Shown in pieces: positions 49,415 through 56,664 of a DNA stretch of 64,000 nt (position 1 is the stretch's first letter; the number at the start of each line of letters is the position of its first letter). Origin of the DNA: VBDM01 sp035702665 (GTDB lineage: Bacteria > Pseudomonadota > Gammaproteobacteria > Burkholderiales > SG8-39); assembly GCA_035702665.1 (NCBI GenBank), contig DASSQD010000047.1:1-64000 (forward strand), in the 5' to 3' direction. The notes under the pieces were generated by a model that saw only the letters and a program-made list of their open reading frames with translations, was not told the origin of the DNA and made no database searches. Made by a program: the position numbers and the translations under genes.

Positions 49415-50691
49415 CCATCCTCGTCTTTCTCGGCTCCCTGCTCGGCGCCATGGCGCTCGGGATCCCGATCGCTTATGCGCTGCTGGTGAGCGGCATGGCG
49501 CTGATGTGGCATCTGCACCTATTCGACGCCCAGATCCTGGCGCAGAACCTGATCGAGGGCGCCAACAGCTTCCCGCTGCTGGCAGTGCCGTTCTTCCTGC
49601 TGGCCGGCGAGATCATGAACGTCGGCGGCCTGTCCAAGCGCATCGTCAATCTGGCCCTGGCGCTGGTCGGCCACGTCAGGGGCGGCCTCGGCTACGTGAC
49701 GATCATTGCCGCTTGCCTGCTCGCGTCCTTGTCGGGCTCCGCGGTCGCCGACGCCGCGGCGCTCACCGCGCTCCTGCTGCCGATGATGGTCAAAGCGGGC
49801 CACGACAAGGCCAGCTCCGCCGGCTTGATCGCGGCCGGCGGCATCATCGCGCCTATCATCCCCCCGTCGATCGGCTTCGTGATCTTCGGCGTCGCCGCCA
49901 ATGTATCGATCACCAAGCTGTTCCTGGCCGGCATCGTCCCGGGCCTGCTGATCGGCGGCGCACTCTGGGCAACCTGGTGGTGGATCAGCCGGCGCGAGCG
50001 CATCCCGGTGCCGCCGCGCAAGTCGCTCGCCGAGGTGATGCGGGCGCTGCGCGAATCCGCCTGGGCGATGGTGCTGCCGCTGATCATCCTCGTCGGCCTG
50101 CGCTTCGGCGTGTTCACGCCCACGGAAGCGGCGGTGGTCGCGGCGGTGTACGCGCTGTTCGTCGCCACGGTGGTCTACCGCGAGCTCAAGTTCTCCGACG
50201 CCTACAGGGTATTCGTGGGCGCGGCCAAGACCACCGCGGTCATCATGTTCCTGGTCGCGGCGGCGCTGGTCTCGTCCTGGCTCATCACCGTGGCGCAGAT
50301 TCCTCAGCAGGTGATCGCGCTGCTCGAGCCTTTCATGGGCAACCAGATGCTGCTGATGATCGCAATCATGGTGCTGGTGATGGCGGTGGGCACGGCGATG
50401 GACATGACGCCGACCATCCTGATCCTGACCCCGGTGCTGATGCCGGTGGTCAAGGCCGCGGGCATCGACCCTGTGTATTTCGGCGTGCTGTTCATCATCA
50501 ACAACGCCATCGGCCTCATCACGCCGCCGGTGGGCACCGTGCTCAACACCGTGGCCGGCGTCGGCCGCATCAAGATGGACCTGGTCACGCGCGGCATGCT
50601 GCCGTTCATGTGGGCGGAGTTCGCGATGATGTTTCTGATGGTGCTGTTTCCGCAGCTCGTCACCGTGCCGGCCAGGTGGTTCACGGGCTGA
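49411..50691 (+). CDS. TRAP transporter large permease (DctM)
   Basis: 426 aa, about 12 helices. Family blocks are SFPLLAVPFFLLAGEIMN, LLASLSGSAVADAAAL, GGIIAPIIPPSIGFVIFG and the C-terminal half repeat NNAIGLITPPVGTVLN. It is coupled to dctQ and followed 12 bp later by the first dctP. It carries the solute across the inner membrane; here probably quinate/shikimate or a related acid (inference from context). Confidence 0.94.
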   Translation: MTILVFLGSLLGAMALGIPIAYALLVSGMALMWHLHLFDAQILAQNLIEGANSFPLLAVPFFLLAGEIMNVGGLSKRIVNLALALVGHVRGGLGYVTIIAACLLASLSGSAVADAAALTALLLPMMVKAGHDKASSAGLIAAGGIIAPIIPPSIGFVIFGVAANVSITKLFLAGIVPGLLIGGALWATWWWISRRERIPVPPRKSLAEVMRALRESAWAMVLPLIILVGLRFGVFTPTEAAVVAAVYALFVATVVYRELKFSDAYRVFVGAAKTTAVIMFLVAAALVSSWLITVAQIPQQVIALLEPFMGNQMLLMIAIMVLVMAVGTAMDMTPTILILTPVLMPVVKAAGIDPVYFGVLFIINNAIGLITPPVGTVLNTVAGVGRIKMDLVTRGMLPFMWAEFAMMFLMVLFPQLVTVPARWFTG

Positions 50692-50703
50692 GAGGAGAAC
50701 AAG

Positions 50704-51708
50704 ATGAAAAAGCGTTCCGCATTCACTGCCTGTCTTGCGGCATTGCTCGCGTGGGTCCCCGTTCATGCGCAGGAGCCGCGCACGATCCGCTTCGGCCACC
50801 TCAACAACCCCGATCACCCGATCAGCCTCGGGGTGAAGCGCTTCGCCGAGCTGGTGGCGGCCAGGAGCGGCGGCAAGCTGGTGGTGCAGGAGTTCCCGGC
50901 CAGCGCGCTCGGCAACGAGCTGCAGCAGCAATCGGCGCTGCAGGGCGGCATCCAGGAAATGACGGCGCCTGCGCCGTCCTCGCTTGCGGGCATCGTGAAG
51001 GAGTTCGGTCTGCTGGACTTTCCCTTTGTCGTGAGCACCCCGCAGCAGGCCGATGCCCTGACCGACGGCCAGGTGGGCAAGCTCCTCTTCGCCAAGCTGC
51101 CGGAGAAGGGCCTTGTCGGGCTCGCGTTCTGGGACCTGGGATTCCGCAACGTCACCAACAGCAAACGCCCGATTGCCCGAGTGGAGGACTTCGAGGGCCT
51201 CAAGCTGCGCGTGATCCCCAACCCGGTGTTCCTGGAGACCTTCAAGACCTTCAAGGCGAACCCGGTGCCGATGCCCTTCGCCGAGCTCTATTCGGCCCTC
51301 GAGACTCGCGCAGTGGACGGGCAGGAAAATCCGTTCGCGGTGATCCTTTCGAACAAGATATTCGAGGTGCAGAAGTTCCTGAGCGTCACCAACCACGTCT
51401 ACACCGCCAATACCATCCTGGTCAGCAAGGTCTTCTGGGACCGCTGCTCGCCTGCCGAGCAGAAGCTTCTGCAGGAGGCGGCGCTCGAGGCGCGCGATTA
51501 CGAGCGCAAGCTCAGCCGCGAGGCGGCGCAGAAGGCGCTCGGAGAGCTCAAGGCCAAGGGCATGCAGGTGAACGAGGTCGCGCCCGCGGAGATCGCGCGC
51601 ATGCGCGAGATGGTCAGGCCCGTCTACGACAAGTTCACCGCCGCATACGACCCCGCGGTGGTGAAGGCGTTCCGCGCCGAGCTCGACAGAATCCGGGCGC
51701 AGAACTAG
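50704..51708 (+). CDS. TRAP transporter receptor DctP, copy 1
   Basis: 334 aa. AGGAG precedes the ATG; the signal peptide ends WVPVHAQE. DctP marks are FAELVAARSGGKLVV, DFPFVV, GLAFWDLGFRNVTNSKRP and GLKLRVIPNPVF, the last carrying the Arg that usually salt-bridges the ligand carboxylate. It is closely related in plan to the next gene, so two receptors serve one QM pair. Ligand unknown; an organic acid is expected. Confidence 0.92.
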   Translation: MKKRSAFTACLAALLAWVPVHAQEPRTIRFGHLNNPDHPISLGVKRFAELVAARSGGKLVVQEFPASALGNELQQQSALQGGIQEMTAPAPSSLAGIVKEFGLLDFPFVVSTPQQADALTDGQVGKLLFAKLPEKGLVGLAFWDLGFRNVTNSKRPIARVEDFEGLKLRVIPNPVFLETFKTFKANPVPMPFAELYSALETRAVDGQENPFAVILSNKIFEVQKFLSVTNHVYTANTILVSKVFWDRCSPAEQKLLQEAALEARDYERKLSREAAQKALGELKAKGMQVNEVAPAEIARMREMVRPVYDKFTAAYDPAVVKAFRAELDRIRAQN

Positions 51709-51743
51709 ACGGGTTGAATTCTTTCCACTAAGAGGAGAAGCGT

Positions 51744-52733
51744 ATGAAACGGCAATCCGTGGTCATTGCATGCCTTGCGGCGCTGCTCGCGTGGGCGCCG
51801 GCGCAGGCGCAGGAGTTCAAGTTCGCGACGCAGAACCCCAAGGGTCATCCGCTCGTGACGGGAATGGAGAAATTCGCCGAGATCGTTGCCGCCAGGAGCG
51901 GCGGCAAGATGAAGGTCGATCTGTTCCCGGGCGGCGTGCTGGGCAGCGATCAGGCCAACGTTTCGGCGCTGCAGGGCGGAACGCTCGATATGGTGGTGCT
52001 GAACTCGGGCATCCTTGCCTCGCAAGTGAAGGAATTCGGGATCTACGACTTCCCCTTCATGTTCGCCAATTCGAAGGAGGCGGATGCGGTCGTCGACGGG
52101 CCCTTCGGCAAGATGATGCACGCGAAGCTCGAAGCCAAGGGAATCGTGGGCCTCGCCTATTGGGAACTGGGCTTTCGCGACATCACCAACAGCAGGCGCC
52201 CGATCAACAAGGTCGAGGACATCGCCGGCCTGAAGCTGCGGGTGATTCCCAACGCGATCAACGTCGACTGGGTCAAGGCGCTCGGCGCCAATCCGACGCC
52301 GCTGCCCTTCCCCGAGGTCTACGCGGCGCTCGACCAGAAAGCGATCGACGGACAGGAGAACCCGCCGACGGTCATCAGCGCCAACAAGTTCTACGAGGTG
52401 CAAAAGTACATCGTGCTGAGTCACCACCAGTACAACCCGCAATCATTGATCTTCAGCAAGAAGGTCTGGGACACGCTTAGCGCTGCGGACAGGAAGATCC
52501 TGGCCGATGCCGCGGTCGAAGCCTCCAAGTATCAGCGCCAGGTCGCGCGCGAGGCGGCGGGTACCGCCATGGAGAACCTGAAGAAGAACGGCATGCAGGT
52601 CACCGAGCTCTCGGCGGCCGAGCTCGCCAAGTTTCGCGACGCAATGAAACCCGTGATCGCGAAGCACTCGGAGGTCGTGGGCCCCGAGACCGTCGCCGCC
52701 ATGCAGGCCGAGCTCGCCAAGCTGCGCAAGTAG
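51744..52733 (+). CDS. TRAP transporter receptor DctP, copy 2
   Basis: 329 aa. AGAGGAGAAGC precedes the ATG; the signal peptide ends WAPAQAQE. It parallels copy 1 throughout: FAEIVAARSGGKMKVD, DFPFMFANSKEAD, GLAYWELGFRDITNSRRP, GLKLRVIPNAIN. The ligand-Arg block is kept but nearby pocket residues differ, so the two could recognise related but distinct acids. A hairpin follows before the dehydroquinase gene. Confidence 0.92.
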   Translation: MKRQSVVIACLAALLAWAPAQAQEFKFATQNPKGHPLVTGMEKFAEIVAARSGGKMKVDLFPGGVLGSDQANVSALQGGTLDMVVLNSGILASQVKEFGIYDFPFMFANSKEADAVVDGPFGKMMHAKLEAKGIVGLAYWELGFRDITNSRRPINKVEDIAGLKLRVIPNAINVDWVKALGANPTPLPFPEVYAALDQKAIDGQENPPTVISANKFYEVQKYIVLSHHQYNPQSLIFSKKVWDTLSAADRKILADAAVEASKYQRQVAREAAGTAMENLKKNGMQVTELSAAELAKFRDAMKPVIAKHSEVVGPETVAAMQAELAKLRK

Positions 52734-52758
52734 CCCCACCGCCGGAGGACTCATACCC

Positions 52759-52788
52759 CGCTGGTCTCCGTTCGGGACGGGACCAGCG
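52759..52788 (+). other. Bulged RNA hairpin between dctP2 and dehydroquinase
   Basis: CGCTGGTC (52759-52766) pairs with GACCAGCG (52781-52788), and CCGT (52768-52771) with ACGG (52777-52780); T52767 is bulged and the loop is TCGGG. No U-tract. It may protect the upstream message or attenuate expression of the dehydroquinase gene. Confidence 0.45.
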
Positions 52789-52877
52789 AATCTGCACTGA
52801 CGGAAGCCTTCGCCGAAGCCGCAAAGACCGGCCGTGTCGTACACTTGCCGGACAACCGAGAAGCTGCGAGGGCCTCC

Positions 52878-53321
52878 ATGAAAGTCCTGGTACTGCACGG
52901 CATCAACCTCAACATGTTCGGCAAGAGGGATCCGGCCCAGTACGGGACCATCACCCTTGCCGAGATCGACGCGCGCCTCAAGGCGCTCGCGAGGGAGCTG
53001 GGCGTCGAGCTGGAGATCCTCCAGACGAACAGCGAGGCGGCCCTGTGCGAGCGCATCCACCGGGCCTACGACGAGCGGGTCGACGCGGTCCTGATCAACG
53101 CCGGCGCCTGGACGCACTACAGCTACGGCATCCGCGACGCGCTGGCGATCCTGAAAGCGCCGATCGTCGAGGTGCACATGTCGAACATCCACGCCCGCGA
53201 GGAATTCCGCCGCCATTCGGTCGTCGCGGCGATCGCGAAGGGGCAGATCTGCGGCTTCGGGGTCGACAGCTACCTGCTCGGGCTGCGCGCGGCCGTGTCG
53301 GCCGCTCACAGCGCCAAGTAG
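52878..53321 (+). CDS. aroQ: Type II 3-dehydroquinate dehydratase
   Basis: 147 aa, normal length. The catalytic Arg17 and Tyr22 lid (GKRDPAQYG), Asn74 (LINAGAWTH), His80, His100 (EVHMSNIHAREEFR) and Arg111 are in place. Compared with biosynthetic AroQ, the motif is INAGAWTHYS rather than INPGAYTHTS, which suggests a specialised catabolic (QuiB-like) copy. Start at 52878. It sits between the TRAP uptake genes and the split dehydroshikimate dehydratase, so 3-dehydroquinate to 3-dehydroshikimate is the likely step. Confidence 0.9.
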   Translation: MKVLVLHGINLNMFGKRDPAQYGTITLAEIDARLKALARELGVELEILQTNSEAALCERIHRAYDERVDAVLINAGAWTHYSYGIRDALAILKAPIVEVHMSNIHAREEFRRHSVVAAIAKGQICGFGVDSYLLGLRAAVSAAHSAK

Positions 53322-53339
53322 CGCCCCACGGGACCCGCG

Positions 53340-54224
53340 ATGACCATCAGAGAACCCACCCCCGAACCCAACAACCCGCTCGGAATGGACGGCATCGAGT
53401 TCATCGAGTACGCGACCTCGCAGCCGCAGGCGCTCGGGTCGGTGCTTCAATCCATGGGCTTCGTCCCGGTCGCCCGGCACCGCTCGCGCGAGGTGACGCT
53501 GTACCGGCAGGGATCCATGAACCTCATCGTCAACGCCCATCCCGACGCGCTGCCCGGCATGAGCGCGCCCAAGGCCGCGCCGGAGCTGAAGGCGATCGCG
53601 CTGCGCGTGCGGGACGCCGGGTTCGCGTGGAAGCGGTCGCTCGACCTCGGCGCGTGGGAGATGCCGACGCGCGCCTCGGCGATGGAGCTGAACATCCCGG
53701 GTGTTCACGGGGTCGGCGACAGCCTGATCTACTTCGTCGACCGGTACCGGGATTTCTCGATCTACGACGTCGACTTCGTGCCCCTGCCCGGCGTGGAGGC
53801 GCGCCCGCTCGCGCTCGCGGGGCTGCACTACTTCGGCATCGTGCAGTCCATTCTCGGGGACCGCACCGCCGACTGGCTTCAGTTCTACGAGCAGCTGTTC
53901 GGCTTCACGGTCCTGCCCGAGGGCAAGTACTTCGGCGTCATGCCCAAAGGCACCCTGCTCGAGAGCCCCTGCCGGAAGTTCTACCTGCAGCTGGTCGAGC
54001 CGCCGCCCGGCGCCGAGGATATCCACTGGGAGGAGAGCCTCGTGCGCATCGGCCTGGGGGCCCCCGACGTGCGCGCCGCGACGCGCGTCCTCAAGGAGCG
54101 CGGCGTGGTCTTCATCGACCGAGGCTCGGTGCAGCCCAGCGAAAAAGGGGCGCTGACGCAGGTGTACCTCGGCAACGTGACGTTCGAGCTCGTCGTGAGC
54201 CATCTGAAGCCGGGCAAGCCGTGA
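53340..54224 (+). CDS. HPPD-like VOC protein, counterpart of the QuiC C-terminal domain
   Basis: 294 aa, two VOC modules like 4-hydroxyphenylpyruvate dioxygenase: GMDGIEFIEYATSQPQALGSVL at the start and a second module from GLHYFGIVQS (about 160) to FELVVSH at the end. In the second module the first His (GLHYF) and the last Glu (TFELVV) are kept, but the middle His of HPPD (QHIA) appears as Arg (VRIGLGAPD). In Pseudomonas QuiC1 an HPPD-like domain follows the dehydratase domain in one chain; here it is a separate gene placed first. Its stop overlaps the next GTG. Confidence 0.8.
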   Translation: MTIREPTPEPNNPLGMDGIEFIEYATSQPQALGSVLQSMGFVPVARHRSREVTLYRQGSMNLIVNAHPDALPGMSAPKAAPELKAIALRVRDAGFAWKRSLDLGAWEMPTRASAMELNIPGVHGVGDSLIYFVDRYRDFSIYDVDFVPLPGVEARPLALAGLHYFGIVQSILGDRTADWLQFYEQLFGFTVLPEGKYFGVMPKGTLLESPCRKFYLQLVEPPPGAEDIHWEESLVRIGLGAPDVRAATRVLKERGVVFIDRGSVQPSEKGALTQVYLGNVTFELVVSHLKPGKP

Positions 54225-55102
54225 ACCTCGAGAACTTCGGCATGGACACCATCACGCTGGCCGGCTCGCTGGAGGGGAAGCTGCGCGCGGTCCGCGAGGC
54301 CGGATTTGGACAGATCATGATTTCCGCTCACGACCTCGTCGAGCATCCTGGCGGGGAAGCCGCAGCGGCCTCGCTGGTGCGGCAGAGCGGGCTGCGAGTC
54401 ACCGGATTCCAGGTGCTGCGCGACTTCGAGGGCCTCTCCGGACACCTGCACGCCTACAAGATCGACATCGCCAAGGCCATGCTCGGCATGTGCCGCGAGC
54501 TGGGCTCCAAGCTGCTGCTGGTGTGCTCGTCGACTTCGGCGCACGCCACGGGCGACTCGGAGGTTCTCGCGCGCGACCTGCGCAAGCTCGCGATGCTCGC
54601 GGTACCCCTGGACATACGCATCGCTTACGAAGCGCTCTCCTGGGGAAAGCGCGTCAAGGAATTCCCGCAGGCCTCGGAGCTCGTCGGTGCGGCGGATTCC
54701 CCCAACCTCGGCCTCGCGCTCGATGCTTTCCACCTCCTCGCGACCAAGACCGAGCTCGACCAGCTCGATCTCGTCGATCCCCAGCAGGTGTTTCTAGTGC
54801 AGCTCTCGGATTTCATGTGGCGCGAGCTGCCCTCGATCGAGGAGCGGATCAACACCGCCAGGCACTTCCGCGTCTTTCCCGGAGAGGGGCTGCACGGCGC
54901 TCAGGTAGCCGAATTCGTCCAGAGGCTCGACGAGAAAGGCTACCGCGGAGACTACAGCTTCGAGGTATTCAACGACGACTACACCCAGCTGCCGCCCGCT
55001 GTCGTCGCCCTGCGCGCGCGGCAGTCCGCAAAGTGGATCACGGACCACGTGTCCCGCCGCAGCCTCCCCCTGCGCCGGCCCGGGCGCGAGGCGCGAGGCT
55101 AG
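54221..55102 (+). CDS. 3-dehydroshikimate dehydratase, isomerase-fold (QuiC-like dehydratase half)
   Basis: 293-aa TIM barrel from a GTG overlapping the VOC gene. Metal-ligand candidates are Glu137 (AYEALSW), Asp168 (LALDAFH), Gln194 (LVQLSDF) and Glu248 (SFEVFND). The E-31-D-26-Q spacing is what I recall for QuiC1. FPGEGLHGAQVAEFVQRLDEKGYRGDYSFEVF is typical of this dehydratase group. The expected reaction is 3-dehydroshikimate to protocatechuate and water. It is convergent with cupin B, overlapping it by 4 bp. Confidence 0.83.
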   Translation: MNLENFGMDTITLAGSLEGKLRAVREAGFGQIMISAHDLVEHPGGEAAAASLVRQSGLRVTGFQVLRDFEGLSGHLHAYKIDIAKAMLGMCRELGSKLLLVCSSTSAHATGDSEVLARDLRKLAMLAVPLDIRIAYEALSWGKRVKEFPQASELVGAADSPNLGLALDAFHLLATKTELDQLDLVDPQQVFLVQLSDFMWRELPSIEERINTARHFRVFPGEGLHGAQVAEFVQRLDEKGYRGDYSFEVFNDDYTQLPPAVVALRARQSAKWITDHVSRRSLPLRRPGREARG

Positions 55103-55617
55103 AGCTCCTCGGCGTCGATCAGCACGAAGGCGATGCGGCAGCTCTCCTGTCCGCGATTGACCCAAGCGTGGCTGGTCCCGCGCTGCACCAGCACGTCGCC
55201 CGCCTCGAGGTGCACCTCCGAATCGTCGAGCAGCATGTCGATCTCGCCCGAGATCACCACGGCGTAGTCGACGCTCCTCGTACGATGCATGGTCGCGTGG
55301 CGGGGATCCGCGCGGCCGCCGGAAAGCCCCATCTCCTTCAGCATGGCCGCGTTGTCCACCGCGCCGGCTTCCGAAGCGGGAGGAAAGTCGACCACGCGGA
55401 AGACCGAGCCGCGCGGCGGCGGCGCGACGCCGATGTCGCGGTCGGCGCCGTCCTTGTTCCCCGAGTTGTCCGCAGGTGACCCGTCGGTCACCCAAAGCAG
55501 CGTCGAGGTCAGCCCGGTCGCTTTCCTCAGCTTCGCGTTGGGGGCCGCGCCGTCGATCAGCACGACCGCTTTTCCGGATGCGTCGTGGCCGGTGACCACT
55601 CGCCGCGTCGGCCGCAT
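55099..55617 (-). CDS. Cupin-domain protein B
   Basis: 172 aa. TRRVVTGHDASGKAVVLIDG and the cupin core HRTRSVDYAVVISGEIDMLL...AGDVLVQRGTSHAWVNRG show close kinship with cupin A (36537-37061). Both copies lie beside catabolic operons, here the quinate-type cluster. Possible roles are a small-molecule dioxygenase or decarboxylase, or a ligand-binding accessory protein. It is followed 7 bp upstream on the same strand by the VOC dioxygenase-like gene, so the two are probably cotranscribed. Confidence 0.8.
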   Translation of the reverse strand: MRPTRRVVTGHDASGKAVVLIDGAAPNAKLRKATGLTSTLLWVTDGSPADNSGNKDGADRDIGVAPPPRGSVFRVVDFPPASEAGAVDNAAMLKEMGLSGGRADPRHATMHRTRSVDYAVVISGEIDMLLDDSEVHLEAGDVLVQRGTSHAWVNRGQESCRIAFVLIDAEEL

Positions 55618-55624
55618 GCCCCGC

Positions 55625-56491
55625 TCAGGCGGCTATCGGACGGAAGCGGAATTCGGAGCCCGCGGGGTGCTGCCTCTCCGAGACGCCCCAGTGATCGGTG
55701 CGGTTGCCCGGCCACTTCCAGTCCTCGGGCGTGCCGACCTTGTACTTGGGACCAACGCGCTGGACCTCCGCCGTGTACTCGACAGCCGCGCCGAACGGCG
55801 CCAGGAAGTAGGCGAACACGTTGTTGCCGGGTCCGTGGCGTCCCGGCCCCCAGAACGTCTGGAAGCCCGCGTCCTTGAGCCTGCCGATGCCGCGCATCAC
55901 CGCGTCGATATCGGTCATCTCGAAGGCGATATGGTTGAGCAGCGAGTTGTCCGCCTTGGCGTAGGCGATCGCGTGATGCACGCGGTCGCAGCGCACGAAA
56001 TTCATGAAACCGGTGCGATCGGACAGCCGGAAGCCGAGCACGTCCACCGCGAAGCGCGTGCAGGCCTCGCGGTCGCGCGCGTTGAGCACGACGTGCGTCA
56101 CCTGCATCGGCCGGTCGCGGTCGGCGCGCAGTTTCTTCGCGCGTTTTTTCTCGGTGACGAAACGGAACACATGGCCTTCGGGCCCTTCGACGAGGCACCC
56201 CGAGCCTTCCCCAGGCTCGTCGAAGCTGCGGATGGGGCCGACCTTGGCGCCGGACGCCGCCGCGCGCTTGCGGATTTTTTCGATCTCCGGCCTGGAGCCG
56301 GAGAACGTCACCGCCGCGATGGCGGGCGCGTTCGCTCGTGCGACCGAGACCACGTACGGCAGATCCTCGGTGCCCCGCAGATACAGGGTACCGTTCCGCT
56401 CTCCGGCGTCGAGCAGTCCCCAGGTACCCTCGAGGAACCGCGCCGCCGCTTCACGATCGGTTACTTCGAGCTCAACGCTGCGCAGTCTCAT
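55625..56491 (-). CDS. Type I extradiol dioxygenase-like VOC protein
   Basis: 288 aa, start MRLRSVELEVTDRE (56491). N-module about 1-130, C-module about 140-285. The C-module keeps the complete iron triad by eye: His in VTHVVLNARD, His in LLNHIAFEMTD, Glu in AVEYTAEVQ. This is the canonical arrangement of 2,3-dihydroxybiphenyl- or catechol-type ring-cleaving enzymes. The substrate may be an aromatic formed by the neighbouring cluster (inference). It is in one transcription unit with cupin B and divergent from the GGDEF-EAL gene. Confidence 0.83.
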   Translation of the reverse strand: MRLRSVELEVTDREAAARFLEGTWGLLDAGERNGTLYLRGTEDLPYVVSVARANAPAIAAVTFSGSRPEIEKIRKRAAASGAKVGPIRSFDEPGEGSGCLVEGPEGHVFRFVTEKKRAKKLRADRDRPMQVTHVVLNARDREACTRFAVDVLGFRLSDRTGFMNFVRCDRVHHAIAYAKADNSLLNHIAFEMTDIDAVMRGIGRLKDAGFQTFWGPGRHGPGNNVFAYFLAPFGAAVEYTAEVQRVGPKYKVGTPEDWKWPGNRTDHWGVSERQHPAGSEFRFRPIAA

Positions 56492-56636
56492 CTCGGCGCT
56501 TCTTGTCAACCGGAATCGTGCGCAGTGTAGGCAGAATTCGCACCTGCCGCAAGACGAGCGAGCGCCGCCGCGCCCCAAATCGATGCGCCGTCGGAAGCAT
56601 TCGCGCGTTGCAGCGCTGCCCACTGCGGAATCCGGC

Positions 56637-56642
56637 TACAAT
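56637..56642 (+). promoter_or_regulatory. Candidate -10 element of the GGDEF-EAL gene
   Basis: TACAAT, 22 bp before the ATG. A -35 box at good spacing was not found. Confidence 0.3.
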
Positions 56643-56664
56643 CCGAACGCGTTGAGAGGGGGCG

